From: a bacterium SM23_31
Lineage (GTDB): Bacteria; SM23-31
Reading direction: 5' to 3'
Length of the DNA: 5,290 nt
Assembly: GCA_001304035.1 (NCBI GenBank)
Contig: LJUD01000256.1
Coordinates: forward strand, 1 to 5,290
Positions 1-5,008 of this stretch are shown in pieces (position 1 is the first letter of the stretch; each line of letters begins with the position of its first letter). The notes beneath the pieces were generated by a model. That model made no database searches, was not told the DNA's origin, and saw only the letters and a list, made by a program, of their open reading frames with translations. The translations under genes and the position numbers were made by a program.

Positions 1-174
1 GCATACGCAGCTAAATCGTAGCGCATAGGGGAATTGAACCCCTGTTATCCCGCCGATGGCGGGACGTCCTAACCCCGTGTATACTCCAAAAAAACCCGGC
101 ATACACCGGTAAATCGTAGCGCATAGGGGAATTGAACCCCTGTTACCGGCGTGAGAGGCCGGCGTCCTAACCCC
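1..174. repeat. 98-nt-period tandem duplication covering the tRNA-Glu 3' portion
   Basis: Positions 1-76 align without gaps to 99-174. The first six bases (gcatac) match, five variable positions follow, and then 36 consecutive bases (12-47 and 110-145) are identical, covering the T-arm and 3' acceptor strand. The next 17 bases (48-64 and 146-162), which form the anticodon arm, differ. Identity resumes for 12 bases through the D-arm side (65-76 and 163-174). The repeat reaches the window edge, so further copies could lie to the left. Confidence 0.85.
19..87 (-). pseudogene. degenerate tRNA-Glu copy with altered anticodon arm
   Basis: The 3' half (T-arm, 3' acceptor strand, discriminator A) is identical to the intact tRNA-Glu 98 nt away. 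The 5' acceptor strand has decayed to GGAGTAT, five of seven matching GGCGCAT, so pairing with ATGCGCT is interrupted. About 3 nt are missing where the 5' D-stem strand should be, so the D-stem cannot form. The anticodon arm is the same 17-nt length but has a different sequence: TCCCG/CGGGA around CCATCGG, with C instead of the nearly invariant U33. That segment pairs better as a 7-bp stem with an ATC triloop. A normal glutamate tRNA is therefore very unlikely. The alternative is an unusual tRNA-like RNA made as the 3' part of the tRNA transcript. Confidence 0.75.
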
Positions 175-188
175 TAGACGAATGCGCC
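117..188 (-). tRNA. tRNA-Glu (anticodon CTC)
   Basis: This 72-nt minus-strand gene forms a complete cloverleaf. The acceptor stem is GGCGCAT/ATGCGCT with a G1-U72 wobble and discriminator A73. The D-stem is GTCT/GGAC and the anticodon stem CCGGC/GCCGG. The loop CTCTCAC gives anticodon CUC for GAG codons. The T-stem is AGGGG/CCCCT with loop TTCAATT. The bases after the discriminator are CGA, so CCA is not encoded. The gene lies 18 nt downstream of tRNA-Gln and is probably on the same transcript. A degenerate copy of it follows immediately downstream. Confidence 0.96.
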
Positions 189-206
189 GTATGATGATTA
201 TTTCTG

Positions 207-277
207 CTGGGGTGCAGGGATTCGAACCCCGATCCCACGGTCCAGAGCCGTGTGCCCTGCCATTGGACGACACCCCA
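207..277 (-). tRNA. tRNA-Gln (anticodon CTG)
   Basis: This 71-nt gene folds into a complete cloverleaf on the minus strand. The acceptor stem TGGGGTG/CACCCCA pairs fully, with U1-A72 and discriminator G73, both usual for glutamine tRNAs. The D-stem is GTCC/GGGC with one G-U pair. The anticodon stem is CACGG/CCGTG around the loop CTCTGGA, giving anticodon CUG for CAG codons. The T-stem is CGGGG/CCCTG with loop TTCGAAT. The 3' end continues as CAG, so CCA is not encoded and must be added by the CCA-adding enzyme. It is the first gene of a minus-strand tRNA cluster, 18 nt ahead of tRNA-Glu. Confidence 0.97.
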
Positions 278-307
278 TAGGAGTCCTATCCTTAAAAGCT
301 TAAAATT

Positions 308-313
308 ATTATA
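308..313 (-). promoter_or_regulatory. possible -10 box for the tRNA cluster
   Basis: Read on the minus strand, this is an exact TATAAT in an AT-rich tract, about 30 nt upstream of the 5' end of tRNA-Gln. No good -35 box sits at 16-18 nt: a TTGATT (326-331) is only 12 nt away. In DNA this AT-rich a TATAAT can occur by chance, so the position relative to the tRNA genes is the main support. Confidence 0.3.
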
Positions 314-435
314 ATTTTTTATAAAAATCAAGCGATTTAACCTATCCTACCGGAAAATATTGCCCCGTTATTCTTTTAAGCTCTAATAATTTAACAGGTC
401 TCGGAGATAAAACTTAGGAACATAATAATAGAATA

Positions 436-447
436 AATGCCGGCATT
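436..447. repeat. 12-bp perfect palindrome AATGCCGGCATT
   Basis: This is a GC-centred self-complementary 12-mer in otherwise AT-rich DNA. After one mismatch it extends by two more pairs on each side (433-450). It lies 13 nt upstream of the TTGACT at 461-466, where an operator for a dimeric regulator could sit. The last nine bases (GCCGGCATT) recur at 1499-1507, directly at the stop codon of the gene at 612-1499. Function is inferred from position only. Confidence 0.45.
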
Positions 448-503
448 CATAACTTTTTAGTTGACTTTTTGTATTTTTTTGTTCTATTTCTTATGAAATC
501 AGA

Positions 504-509
504 TATAAT
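504..509 (+). promoter_or_regulatory. possible -10 box upstream of the zinc-ribbon protein gene
   Basis: An exact TATAAT lies 102 nt before the start codon at 612 and implies a leader of roughly 95 nt. The best -35 sequence in the area, TTGACT at 461-466, is 37 nt away and so cannot partner it. A TTTG at 478-481 is about 22 nt upstream, roughly like Bacteroidota-type promoters, but the match is loose. Confidence 0.35.
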
Positions 510-611
510 GCCATAGTCTGCAGGTTAAATCATTACAACTTTATTTCAGCATGTTTCACAATACTAAAATTTACTTATTAGCGATAATCGACGGTTAAAA
601 TCTGATACAAC

Positions 612-1499
612 ATGTTTTGCCCGCATTGTAAAAAAGAAATCCCTGACGATTCCGGCTTTTGCCCGGAATGCAACATCGAAATAGAAACCGGCACAAAGGG
701 AAAGAAAGAATCCAAGAAAGTATACACACATTACAGTGTTGTCCTTATTGATCCGGGACCTCAGGAAAGAATCATTAATGTTCTTGCCGAAATCACCGGA
801 CTTTCCCCTGACAAAGTCAAGCGCCGCATAAGAGAAGTTCCATGGGAGATTGCTACACGAATTCCATTGAATAAGGCTCAGGAAATCAAGATTTTAATGG
901 AGACCAACAAAGCCGTTGTCCGGCTCAAAGGTATTGACATCTGGGAAGATGAAACCGGAGTTCAGAAAAATGTCCTCACCGCTTCTCTGCCGGTCAAATT
1001 AATCAAAAAGAAACAATTCTTCATTATTATATCCGTTTTTATTATAATAACTGCAGGAATTATATATCTTGCTGCAGTATTAACAAGTCCGGAGGAGGAT
1101 AAATTTCTCGGTAAACTCGATCCGGGAGTCGTTGAACCGGAAAGAAAGCCGGCTTCAGAAAAAACGGAAGAATCCATCCCATCGATAAATGTAAATTCCA
1201 GCATTCCTGCTCCCCGGTATAACCTGAGAGACGAAGGCGCTACACCCTATAAAGATGAGATCGCTATCCGCTTTGATTTGCCCTACGAATCACCGGTAAC
1301 GTTAACAGTGTATGATAAGTCTTTTTCACGTATTGCAGTACTGTTACAGGGAACTCTTAAACCCGACTCGTATCGTGTTCGCTGGCATGGTGTTACTGAT
1401 GCGAATATACGTGTTGCGCCTGGCGTTTACATAGTTCAGCTCAGTACACTGACAGGAAATTATTACCATAAGATTGTCTGGCTCGCACGTGGGAAATAG
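612..1499 (+). CDS. zinc-ribbon single-pass membrane protein with FlgD-like Ig domain
   Basis: The product has 295 residues and its exact function is unknown. Residues 3-20 form a short zinc ribbon with CxxC pairs (C3/C6 and C17/C20). Residues about 40-107 resemble a ribosomal L7/L12 C-terminal or ClpS-like alpha/beta domain (VVLIDPG, then ITGLSPDKVKRRI, then a final VVRLKG strand). Three lysines precede one transmembrane helix at about 135-157. A polar linker rich in P, E, K and S leads to a FlgD/Ig-like beta domain at about 203-293 (IRFDLPYESPVTLTVYD, YRVRWHG, VAPGVYIVQL, and a final K-I-V-W-L strand). The positive residues before the helix predict a cytoplasmic N-terminus and an exported C-terminus. 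The first ATG of the frame directly precedes the zinc ribbon, which supports the start, but no Shine-Dalgarno sequence is visible. A role as a sensor or envelope-anchoring protein is only a guess. Confidence 0.9.
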   Translation: MFCPHCKKEIPDDSGFCPECNIEIETGTKGKKESKKVYTHYSVVLIDPGPQERIINVLAEITGLSPDKVKRRIREVPWEIATRIPLNKAQEIKILMETNKAVVRLKGIDIWEDETGVQKNVLTASLPVKLIKKKQFFIIISVFIIITAGIIYLAAVLTSPEEDKFLGKLDPGVVEPERKPASEKTEESIPSINVNSSIPAPRYNLRDEGATPYKDEIAIRFDLPYESPVTLTVYDKSFSRIAVLLQGTLKPDSYRVRWHGVTDANIRVAPGVYIVQLSTLTGNYYHKIVWLARGK

Positions 1500-1589
1500 C
1501 CGGCATTATCTCCTCGATCCTCCGCCCTTTTTCTGCAAGCAGATTTTGCATAATATCCGATTCATTAAAGTAGGTATGAAATTAGTCGA

Positions 1590-1595
1590 TATAAT
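1590..1595 (+). promoter_or_regulatory. possible -10 box for the small ORF at 1626
   Basis: An exact TATAAT lies 30 nt before the ATG at 1626 and would give a leader of about 24 nt. No good -35 hexamer is found at 16-18 nt, so the call rests on the -10 match and its position. Confidence 0.3.
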
Positions 1596-1625
1596 ATACA
1601 TGAAATCCTATGTAACGGGTAGTAT

Positions 1626-1787
1626 ATGAAAACCAGTGACCTGAAAATTGCAAAACAACACATAGATGAAATATTGAAATACCAGGCGGTGCTTTCTAAT
1701 ATGTTAAAGAGAAAGGTTTCAATCGAGCAGGCAATGACCGACTGGATCGAGAAAGGATATACGCAGCAATACCGTAAGAAAAAATAA
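1626..1787 (+). CDS. small hypothetical protein, 53 residues
   Basis: This is a continuous ATG-to-TAA frame encoding 53 residues, beginning MKTSDLKIAKQH and ending QQYRKKK. The composition looks like a real soluble protein: an amphipathic helix at about residues 4-28, a break around KRKVS, a second helix at about 32-43 (IEQAMTDWIEKG) and a basic tail. There is no signal peptide, membrane segment or cysteine. The upstream sequence ACGGG is a poor ribosome-binding site, spaced about 7 nt from the ATG. The ORF follows the zinc-ribbon gene by 126 nt on the same strand and may have its own promoter at 1590-1595. I do not recognise the family. The two-helix shape with basic ends would suit a small nucleic-acid- or protein-binding factor, but that is speculative. 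Confidence 0.6.
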   Translation: MKTSDLKIAKQHIDEILKYQAVLSNMLKRKVSIEQAMTDWIEKGYTQQYRKKK

Positions 1788-1819
1788 CAGGATTCAACTC
1801 AATCAATAACAATCTCGTT

Positions 1820-1848
1820 TTGACACACGGCTAATAAGGTTTAATAAT
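1820..1848 (+). promoter_or_regulatory. sigma70-like promoter with no gene downstream on its strand
   Basis: A consensus TTGACA (1820-1825) is followed after 17 nt by AATAAT (1843-1848), or after 16 nt by TAATAA. It points right, toward the 3' end of the oppositely oriented molybdenum hydroxylase gene, and no credible rightward ORF follows. It could drive a small RNA or an antisense transcript into 1996-4146, or it could be a chance match in AT-rich DNA. Confidence 0.4.
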
Positions 1849-1855
1849 CACCTTA
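1835..1855. repeat. 6-bp inverted repeat overlapping the promoter at 1820-1848
   Basis: TAAGGT (1835-1840) and ACCTTA (1850-1855) are perfect inverted repeats around a 9-nt centre, TTAATAATC, which contains the -10 region. This could be an operator dyad. As RNA it would be a weak hairpin; it has no following T-run, so it does not look like an intrinsic terminator. Confidence 0.4.
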
Positions 1856-1962
1856 AAAGTATAATATATTCTCTTAAATACAAATAGAATATCACATTTG
1901 CTATATAGTAACAAATACGGTAAAAACCTCTCTGGATTTGAAGTAATCTACTGCCAGGCACT

Positions 1963-2004
1963 CGTAAATAATTACCCGATTTCATAAGGATGGATTTATT
2001 TACG
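1963..2004 (-). repeat. 9-bp inverted repeat spanning the stop codon of the molybdenum subunit gene
   Basis: CGTAAATAA (1963-1971) is the exact reverse complement of TTATTTACG (1996-2004), with 24 nt between. On the minus-strand mRNA the first arm contains the last two codons and the UAA stop, and the second arm lies just downstream. The stem is AU-rich with no U-run, so it is not a classic terminator. It could be a 3'-end stabilising structure or a chance match. Confidence 0.4.
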
Positions 2005-4146
2005 TCTCACTCCTTCTATGACCCGTTCAGGAGTCATGGGTAGTTGATATAACCTTACACCGGTTGCATCGAAGATTGCGTTAGCAATAACACCACCCAT
2101 GTTAACAATTGCGGGTTCTCCTCCTCCCTGTGGGGGTACGTCTCCAGTTTCGACAAGCACTGTCTCGATTTCAGGCAGCCACGAAAAACGGGGTAATTTA
2201 TACGAATCAAAATTCAAATCGAGAATTTCTCCGCCTTTAAAGTGCATTTCTTCTGTTAGAGCGTATCCCAATCCCATAGTAATACATCCCTCTATCTGTA
2301 TTTTAGCTCCCTCAGGATTGATTGCTATACCCATATCCTGAGCACATACAACACGCTTGACCTGAACATTCCCATTCTGCTCATTAACATCGACTTCAGC
2401 CATTGTAGCTATATAAGTACCCAAATACTTAGCACAGGCAATACCGAAGCCTCTGCCGCTTGGTGCTTTTGACGGAGTCCAGCCGAATTTTTCTGCAGCA
2501 GCATCAAGGAGTTTTCTCATCCTATCATCACTTAAATGTTTCAATCGAAATTCGAGCGGGTCAATGCCTGCTTTGGAAGCCATAATGTCTATTTGCGATT
2601 CTCTTGCAAAAGTGTTTGTATTAACGGCAGGTGCACGCCAGGCGCCGGTACTAAAGGGGTGGGAACCAGTAGTAGAACGCCCCCAATCTCCAGAAACCAT
2701 CGTAACATGATGGGGTATGTCATAAAACTGTTGAGATTCCCTTTCGCCTGCAAAAAACACACAATAATCCCAGAAACTTATTTTCCCGGCATCAGTGATA
2801 CCCGATCTTATCTTTACTACTGCTGCCGGTCTAAATGTATCATAAAAGAATTCTTCTGCACGGCTCCAAGCAACCTGGACAGGTTTCCCGGTTAATTTTG
2901 CTAACCGTGCAGCTTCTTCGGCTTGCCGGTTTTGGGTTTTTCCACCAAATCCTCCACCCACATAGGGAGTAATGACACGAACATTTTCAGAAGGAATCCC
3001 GAGAGACCGGGCTATCGAGCTCTGTACACTGAACGGCGTCTGAGTAGATGCCCAGACCGTTGCTTTATCTCCTTCAATTTGAACCACAGCGGTATGGGTT
3101 TCTATAGGTGCATGAGCAACATAGCTGTTCAGATATGTTTCCTCAAAAATAAAAGAAGCGCTTTTCTCACCCTCTTCTATTGAGCCTCCCCTGTCTGCCA
3201 CATTTCCTTCCGGGGCAACATTAAGTAAGTGTTCAAAAATAGTTTTATCATTTACATTGTTTTCCGGTATGTCAAATTGTGCGTTAATTTTTTCCAGCGC
3301 TTTTTCAGCTTCATCGGGATATTCATGCAGTACCGCAATAAAATCGTTTTCACGAACGACTTGAATTCCTTCGATTATTTCGGCTTCAGATACATCTACA
3401 CTTTTTAATGATGCACCGTGTGCAGGCGGTCTCAAGATTCTTGCATACAACATACCGGGCAATCGAATGTCCCCCGTAAATTTAGCTTCCCCTGTTACTT
3501 TTTCTAAAGCATCCCGCCGTAAAACAGGTTTACCAATTACAGTAAACTCAGACTTAGCTTTCAGAGCAGGTTTCTCGTCCATACGCCTTTCAATTATCTT
3601 TCCTTTCGCAAGCTGGGCGTAAGTAACCTGATTTTCACGCTGATTTTTATCAAATACTACTCCGTCTTCTGCCTGCAACCTGCTTTTAGGTATTTGCAGA
3701 TGTTCAGTAGCCAGCTCAATTAAAACAGCTTTTGCTTCAGCAGCAGCTGCTCTCAACACAGGACCAAAAACAGGAGTAGTCCTGGAACCGAAAGTCCCCA
3801 TATCCCACGGGCACAGTTCTGTGTCTCCCATAACCATATCAACCGATCCCAATGAAACATTAAGTTCTTCAGCAGCCATCTGCGCCAGGGAAGTTATAAC
3901 ACCCTGTCCCATCTCGATTTTACCTGTGAAACAAGCAACCCGTCCATCCTCCCCAATTCTAAGATATGCATTAAAATCGGCAGGATACCCTCTTTGCTGT
4001 CTCTGTGCAAGCAAAACTGAGGAATCTCCAATTGTAAAAAATATAACTATCCCTCCCCCCAGAAGCTTAACAAACTCCCGGCGGTTAAGAGTAAATTGGG
4101 AGGTCAAGTGATTCAATTCAACGTCTTTATATTCATCATTATTCAT
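1996..4146 (-). CDS. Tat-exported molybdopterin-binding subunit, isoquinoline 1-oxidoreductase/aldehyde oxidoreductase type
   Basis: This is the catalytic large subunit of a xanthine-oxidase-family molybdenum hydroxylase, which uses water to hydroxylate an aldehyde or N-heterocycle. It has 716 residues, usual for this branch. The N-terminus carries a twin-arginine signal (NRREFVK, R22/R23, then a hydrophobic stretch at about 28-47). Residues about 58-124 (KIEMGQG, MVMGDTE) are a molybdopterin-binding segment placed first, as in IorB-like proteins. An alpha/beta hammerhead follows at about 215-320. The main binding domain has YVGGGFGGK at 395-403 and GAWRAP with R504. The C-terminal domain has PPQGGGEPAI with the expected catalytic Glu at 677. 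The start follows a GGAGT ribosome-binding site 7 nt away. The Fe-S subunit gene lies 22 nt upstream. No FAD subunit is nearby, so the acceptor is likely a cytochrome or other periplasmic carrier. Substrate cannot be assigned. Confidence 0.95.
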   Translation of the reverse strand: MNNDEYKDVELNHLTSQFTLNRREFVKLLGGGIVIFFTIGDSSVLLAQRQQRGYPADFNAYLRIGEDGRVACFTGKIEMGQGVITSLAQMAAEELNVSLGSVDMVMGDTELCPWDMGTFGSRTTPVFGPVLRAAAAEAKAVLIELATEHLQIPKSRLQAEDGVVFDKNQRENQVTYAQLAKGKIIERRMDEKPALKAKSEFTVIGKPVLRRDALEKVTGEAKFTGDIRLPGMLYARILRPPAHGASLKSVDVSEAEIIEGIQVVRENDFIAVLHEYPDEAEKALEKINAQFDIPENNVNDKTIFEHLLNVAPEGNVADRGGSIEEGEKSASFIFEETYLNSYVAHAPIETHTAVVQIEGDKATVWASTQTPFSVQSSIARSLGIPSENVRVITPYVGGGFGGKTQNRQAEEAARLAKLTGKPVQVAWSRAEEFFYDTFRPAAVVKIRSGITDAGKISFWDYCVFFAGERESQQFYDIPHHVTMVSGDWGRSTTGSHPFSTGAWRAPAVNTNTFARESQIDIMASKAGIDPLEFRLKHLSDDRMRKLLDAAAEKFGWTPSKAPSGRGFGIACAKYLGTYIATMAEVDVNEQNGNVQVKRVVCAQDMGIAINPEGAKIQIEGCITMGLGYALTEEMHFKGGEILDLNFDSYKLPRFSWLPEIETVLVETGDVPPQGGGEPAIVNMGGVIANAIFDATGVRLYQLPMTPERVIEGVRRK

Positions 4147-4153
4147 TTTTTTA

Positions 4154-4157
4154 CTCC
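4154..4157 (-). promoter_or_regulatory. Shine-Dalgarno GGAG of the molybdenum subunit gene
   Basis: GGAG lies 7 nt before the ATG at 4146 and fixes that start. It sits within the 22-nt spacer after the Fe-S subunit gene, supporting co-transcription with independent translation initiation. Confidence 0.75.
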
Positions 4158-4168
4158 ATATTTATTAA

Positions 4169-4627
4169 TTATTCGGATGCGGTCTGGATAGCCTGGACAA
4201 TACGGTTATGCGCTCCACAACGACACAGGTTATTATCCATGCTGCTTATTATTTCTTCTCTGGAAGGGTGAGGATTCCTCAACAGTAGACTGTAGGCGTT
4301 AAGGATCATACCCGGAGTGCAAAATCCGCATTGAAGAGCATCGTGCTCCATAAATGCCTTTTGAAGAGGATGAAGTTCTCCGTTACCGGCTAATCCTTCA
4401 ATAGTAATAACCTCTCTACCTTCAACATTTCTCACGGGATATCCACATGATCTGACTGCTCTTTTATCCACAATTACAGTACAGGCTCCGCATAAATATT
4501 GACCGCAGCCAAATTTAGTCCCGGTAAGTCCAAGGTCGGTTCTTAAAACCCATAAAAGCATTCGTTCTCCATCAACATCCAAGCTTATAGGTTTGCCATT
4601 AAGTATGAAATTAATAGTTTCTTTCAT
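4169..4627 (-). CDS. [2Fe-2S] subunit of molybdenum hydroxylase (IorA/CoxS-like)
   Basis: This small electron-transfer subunit takes electrons from the molybdenum cofactor of the downstream large subunit. Its 152 residues are the normal length. The N-terminal plant-type ferredoxin domain (about 1-75) has cysteines C41, C46, C49 and C61 in the pattern FGCGQYLCGACT...SC. The C-terminal all-helical domain (about 80-150) holds the second cluster with C100 and C103 (QCGFCTPGM) and C135 and C137 (LCRCGAH). All eight ligands are present. There is no signal peptide, so it is probably exported already folded with the Tat-bearing large subunit. The start is supported by AGGGGA 7 nt upstream, and a good promoter lies just beyond. 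It is the first gene of the two-gene operon. Confidence 0.97.
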   Translation of the reverse strand: MKETINFILNGKPISLDVDGERMLLWVLRTDLGLTGTKFGCGQYLCGACTVIVDKRAVRSCGYPVRNVEGREVITIEGLAGNGELHPLQKAFMEHDALQCGFCTPGMILNAYSLLLRNPHPSREEIISSMDNNLCRCGAHNRIVQAIQTASE

Positions 4628-4634
4628 ATTAATT

Positions 4635-4640
4635 TCCCCT
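4635..4640 (-). promoter_or_regulatory. Shine-Dalgarno AGGGGA of the [2Fe-2S] subunit gene
   Basis: A purine-rich AGGGGA lies 7 nt before the ATG at 4627. With the GGAG of the next gene it shows that this organism uses Shine-Dalgarno initiation for some genes, in contrast to the gene at 612, where none is visible. Confidence 0.75.
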
Positions 4641-4668
4641 TTTGCGTTAAATAATTATTAATTATGTA

Positions 4669-4697
4669 ATTATCTATCGAATTGACTTTGTATGCAA
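4669..4697 (-). promoter_or_regulatory. sigma70-type promoter of the molybdenum hydroxylase operon
   Basis: On the minus strand TTGCAT (4697-4692) and GATAAT (4674-4669) are separated by exactly 17 nt. Transcription would begin near 4662, giving a leader of about 35 nt before the ATG at 4627. It overlaps a weaker opposite-strand pair, TTGACT (4682-4687) and AATAAT (4704-4709, 16 nt spacing), that points rightward to no clear gene. Confidence 0.6.
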
Positions 4698-4734
4698 TAA
4701 AGAAATAATGGTTCTATGCTAAACGTTCGATTTT

Positions 4735-4784
4735 GTAAGAATATAAAAAATTTAATAACCGATAACAACTAAATTTTATCTTAC
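4735..4784. repeat. AT-rich bulged inverted repeat
   Basis: GTAAGA (4735-4740) pairs with TCTTAC (4779-4784), and inside it TAAAAAATTTA pairs with TAAATTTTA, leaving small bulges (ata and two A) and a loop of about 15 nt. On the plus strand a run of six T (4790-4795) follows five bases later, so it could act as a weak rightward terminator. No gene precedes it on that strand, so its role is unclear. Confidence 0.4.
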
Positions 4785-5008
4785 AGGGATTTTTTCAAAA
4801 TAAGGAATAAAAAATGTGTCAATTAATCGATAGGTGATAAATTCGGAGAATTTTAAAACAACCCGGCATAAATTACACAAAATAGCAAAAACCTGCAATA
4901 TTAACTGTAAGTATATACATTACACGCACATTAATAATCTAAATATACATCCTCAAATTCAACTTGAAAATTATGAAAACTCCTGGGCATACAGTCGTTG
5001 TATTATTA

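Larger units (their letters stand above)
278..611. other. AT-rich divergent spacer between tRNA cluster and zinc-ribbon gene
   Basis: No convincing coding region is present on either strand. The spacer separates divergently transcribed units. It holds a -10-like box for the tRNAs near its left end, a 12-bp palindrome at 436-447, and promoter-like elements for the rightward gene: TTGACT at 461-466 and TATAAT at 504-509. An ATG at 551 opens only a 15-codon frame, out of frame with the gene at 612, and looks fortuitous. Confidence 0.6.
4628..5008. other. AT-rich spacer between the molybdenum hydroxylase operon and the peptidase gene
   Basis: This 381-bp region contains the operon's ribosome-binding site and promoter at its left end and a bulged inverted repeat at 4735-4784. 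The rest shows no convincing structure or coding. A 64-codon GTG-started frame at 4834-5028 on the plus strand is rich in N, I, H and K, has no ribosome-binding site and overlaps the peptidase gene, so I treat it as non-coding. Confidence 0.6.

Noticed and set aside
94..103. ACCCGGCATA shared with the spacer near 4861
   Set aside because: It is a single short match with unrelated flanks and is not enough to call a dispersed repeat.
461..488. TTGACT with TCTATT 16 nt later as a promoter for the gene at 612
   Set aside because: The -10 match is poor. The TATAAT at 504-509 is better but has no -35 at proper spacing, so the exact promoter remains uncertain.
962..1204. 80-codon open frame on the minus strand
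   Set aside because: It lies wholly inside the well-supported zinc-ribbon membrane protein gene on the other strand and shows no recognisable domain or ribosome-binding site.
1532..1547. Possible terminator TCTGC-AA-GCAGA followed by TTTT after the zinc-ribbon gene
   Set aside because: The loop would have only two bases, leaving four usable pairs, and the T-run is short. It is too weak to call.
1877..1918. Alternating CAAAT and ATTTG segments
   Set aside because: They are five-base AT-rich repeats expected by chance in this composition, with no neighbouring element to give them meaning.
1922..1957. Possible minus-strand terminator (CTGG/CCAG stem, then GAGAGG and five T)
   Set aside because: The stem is only four pairs with a loop of about 18 nt and is not adjacent to the T-run.
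2099..4111. Four plus-strand open frames of 80-119 codons
   Set aside because: All are antisense shadows within the molybdopterin-binding subunit gene, whose motifs are unmistakable in the opposite frame.
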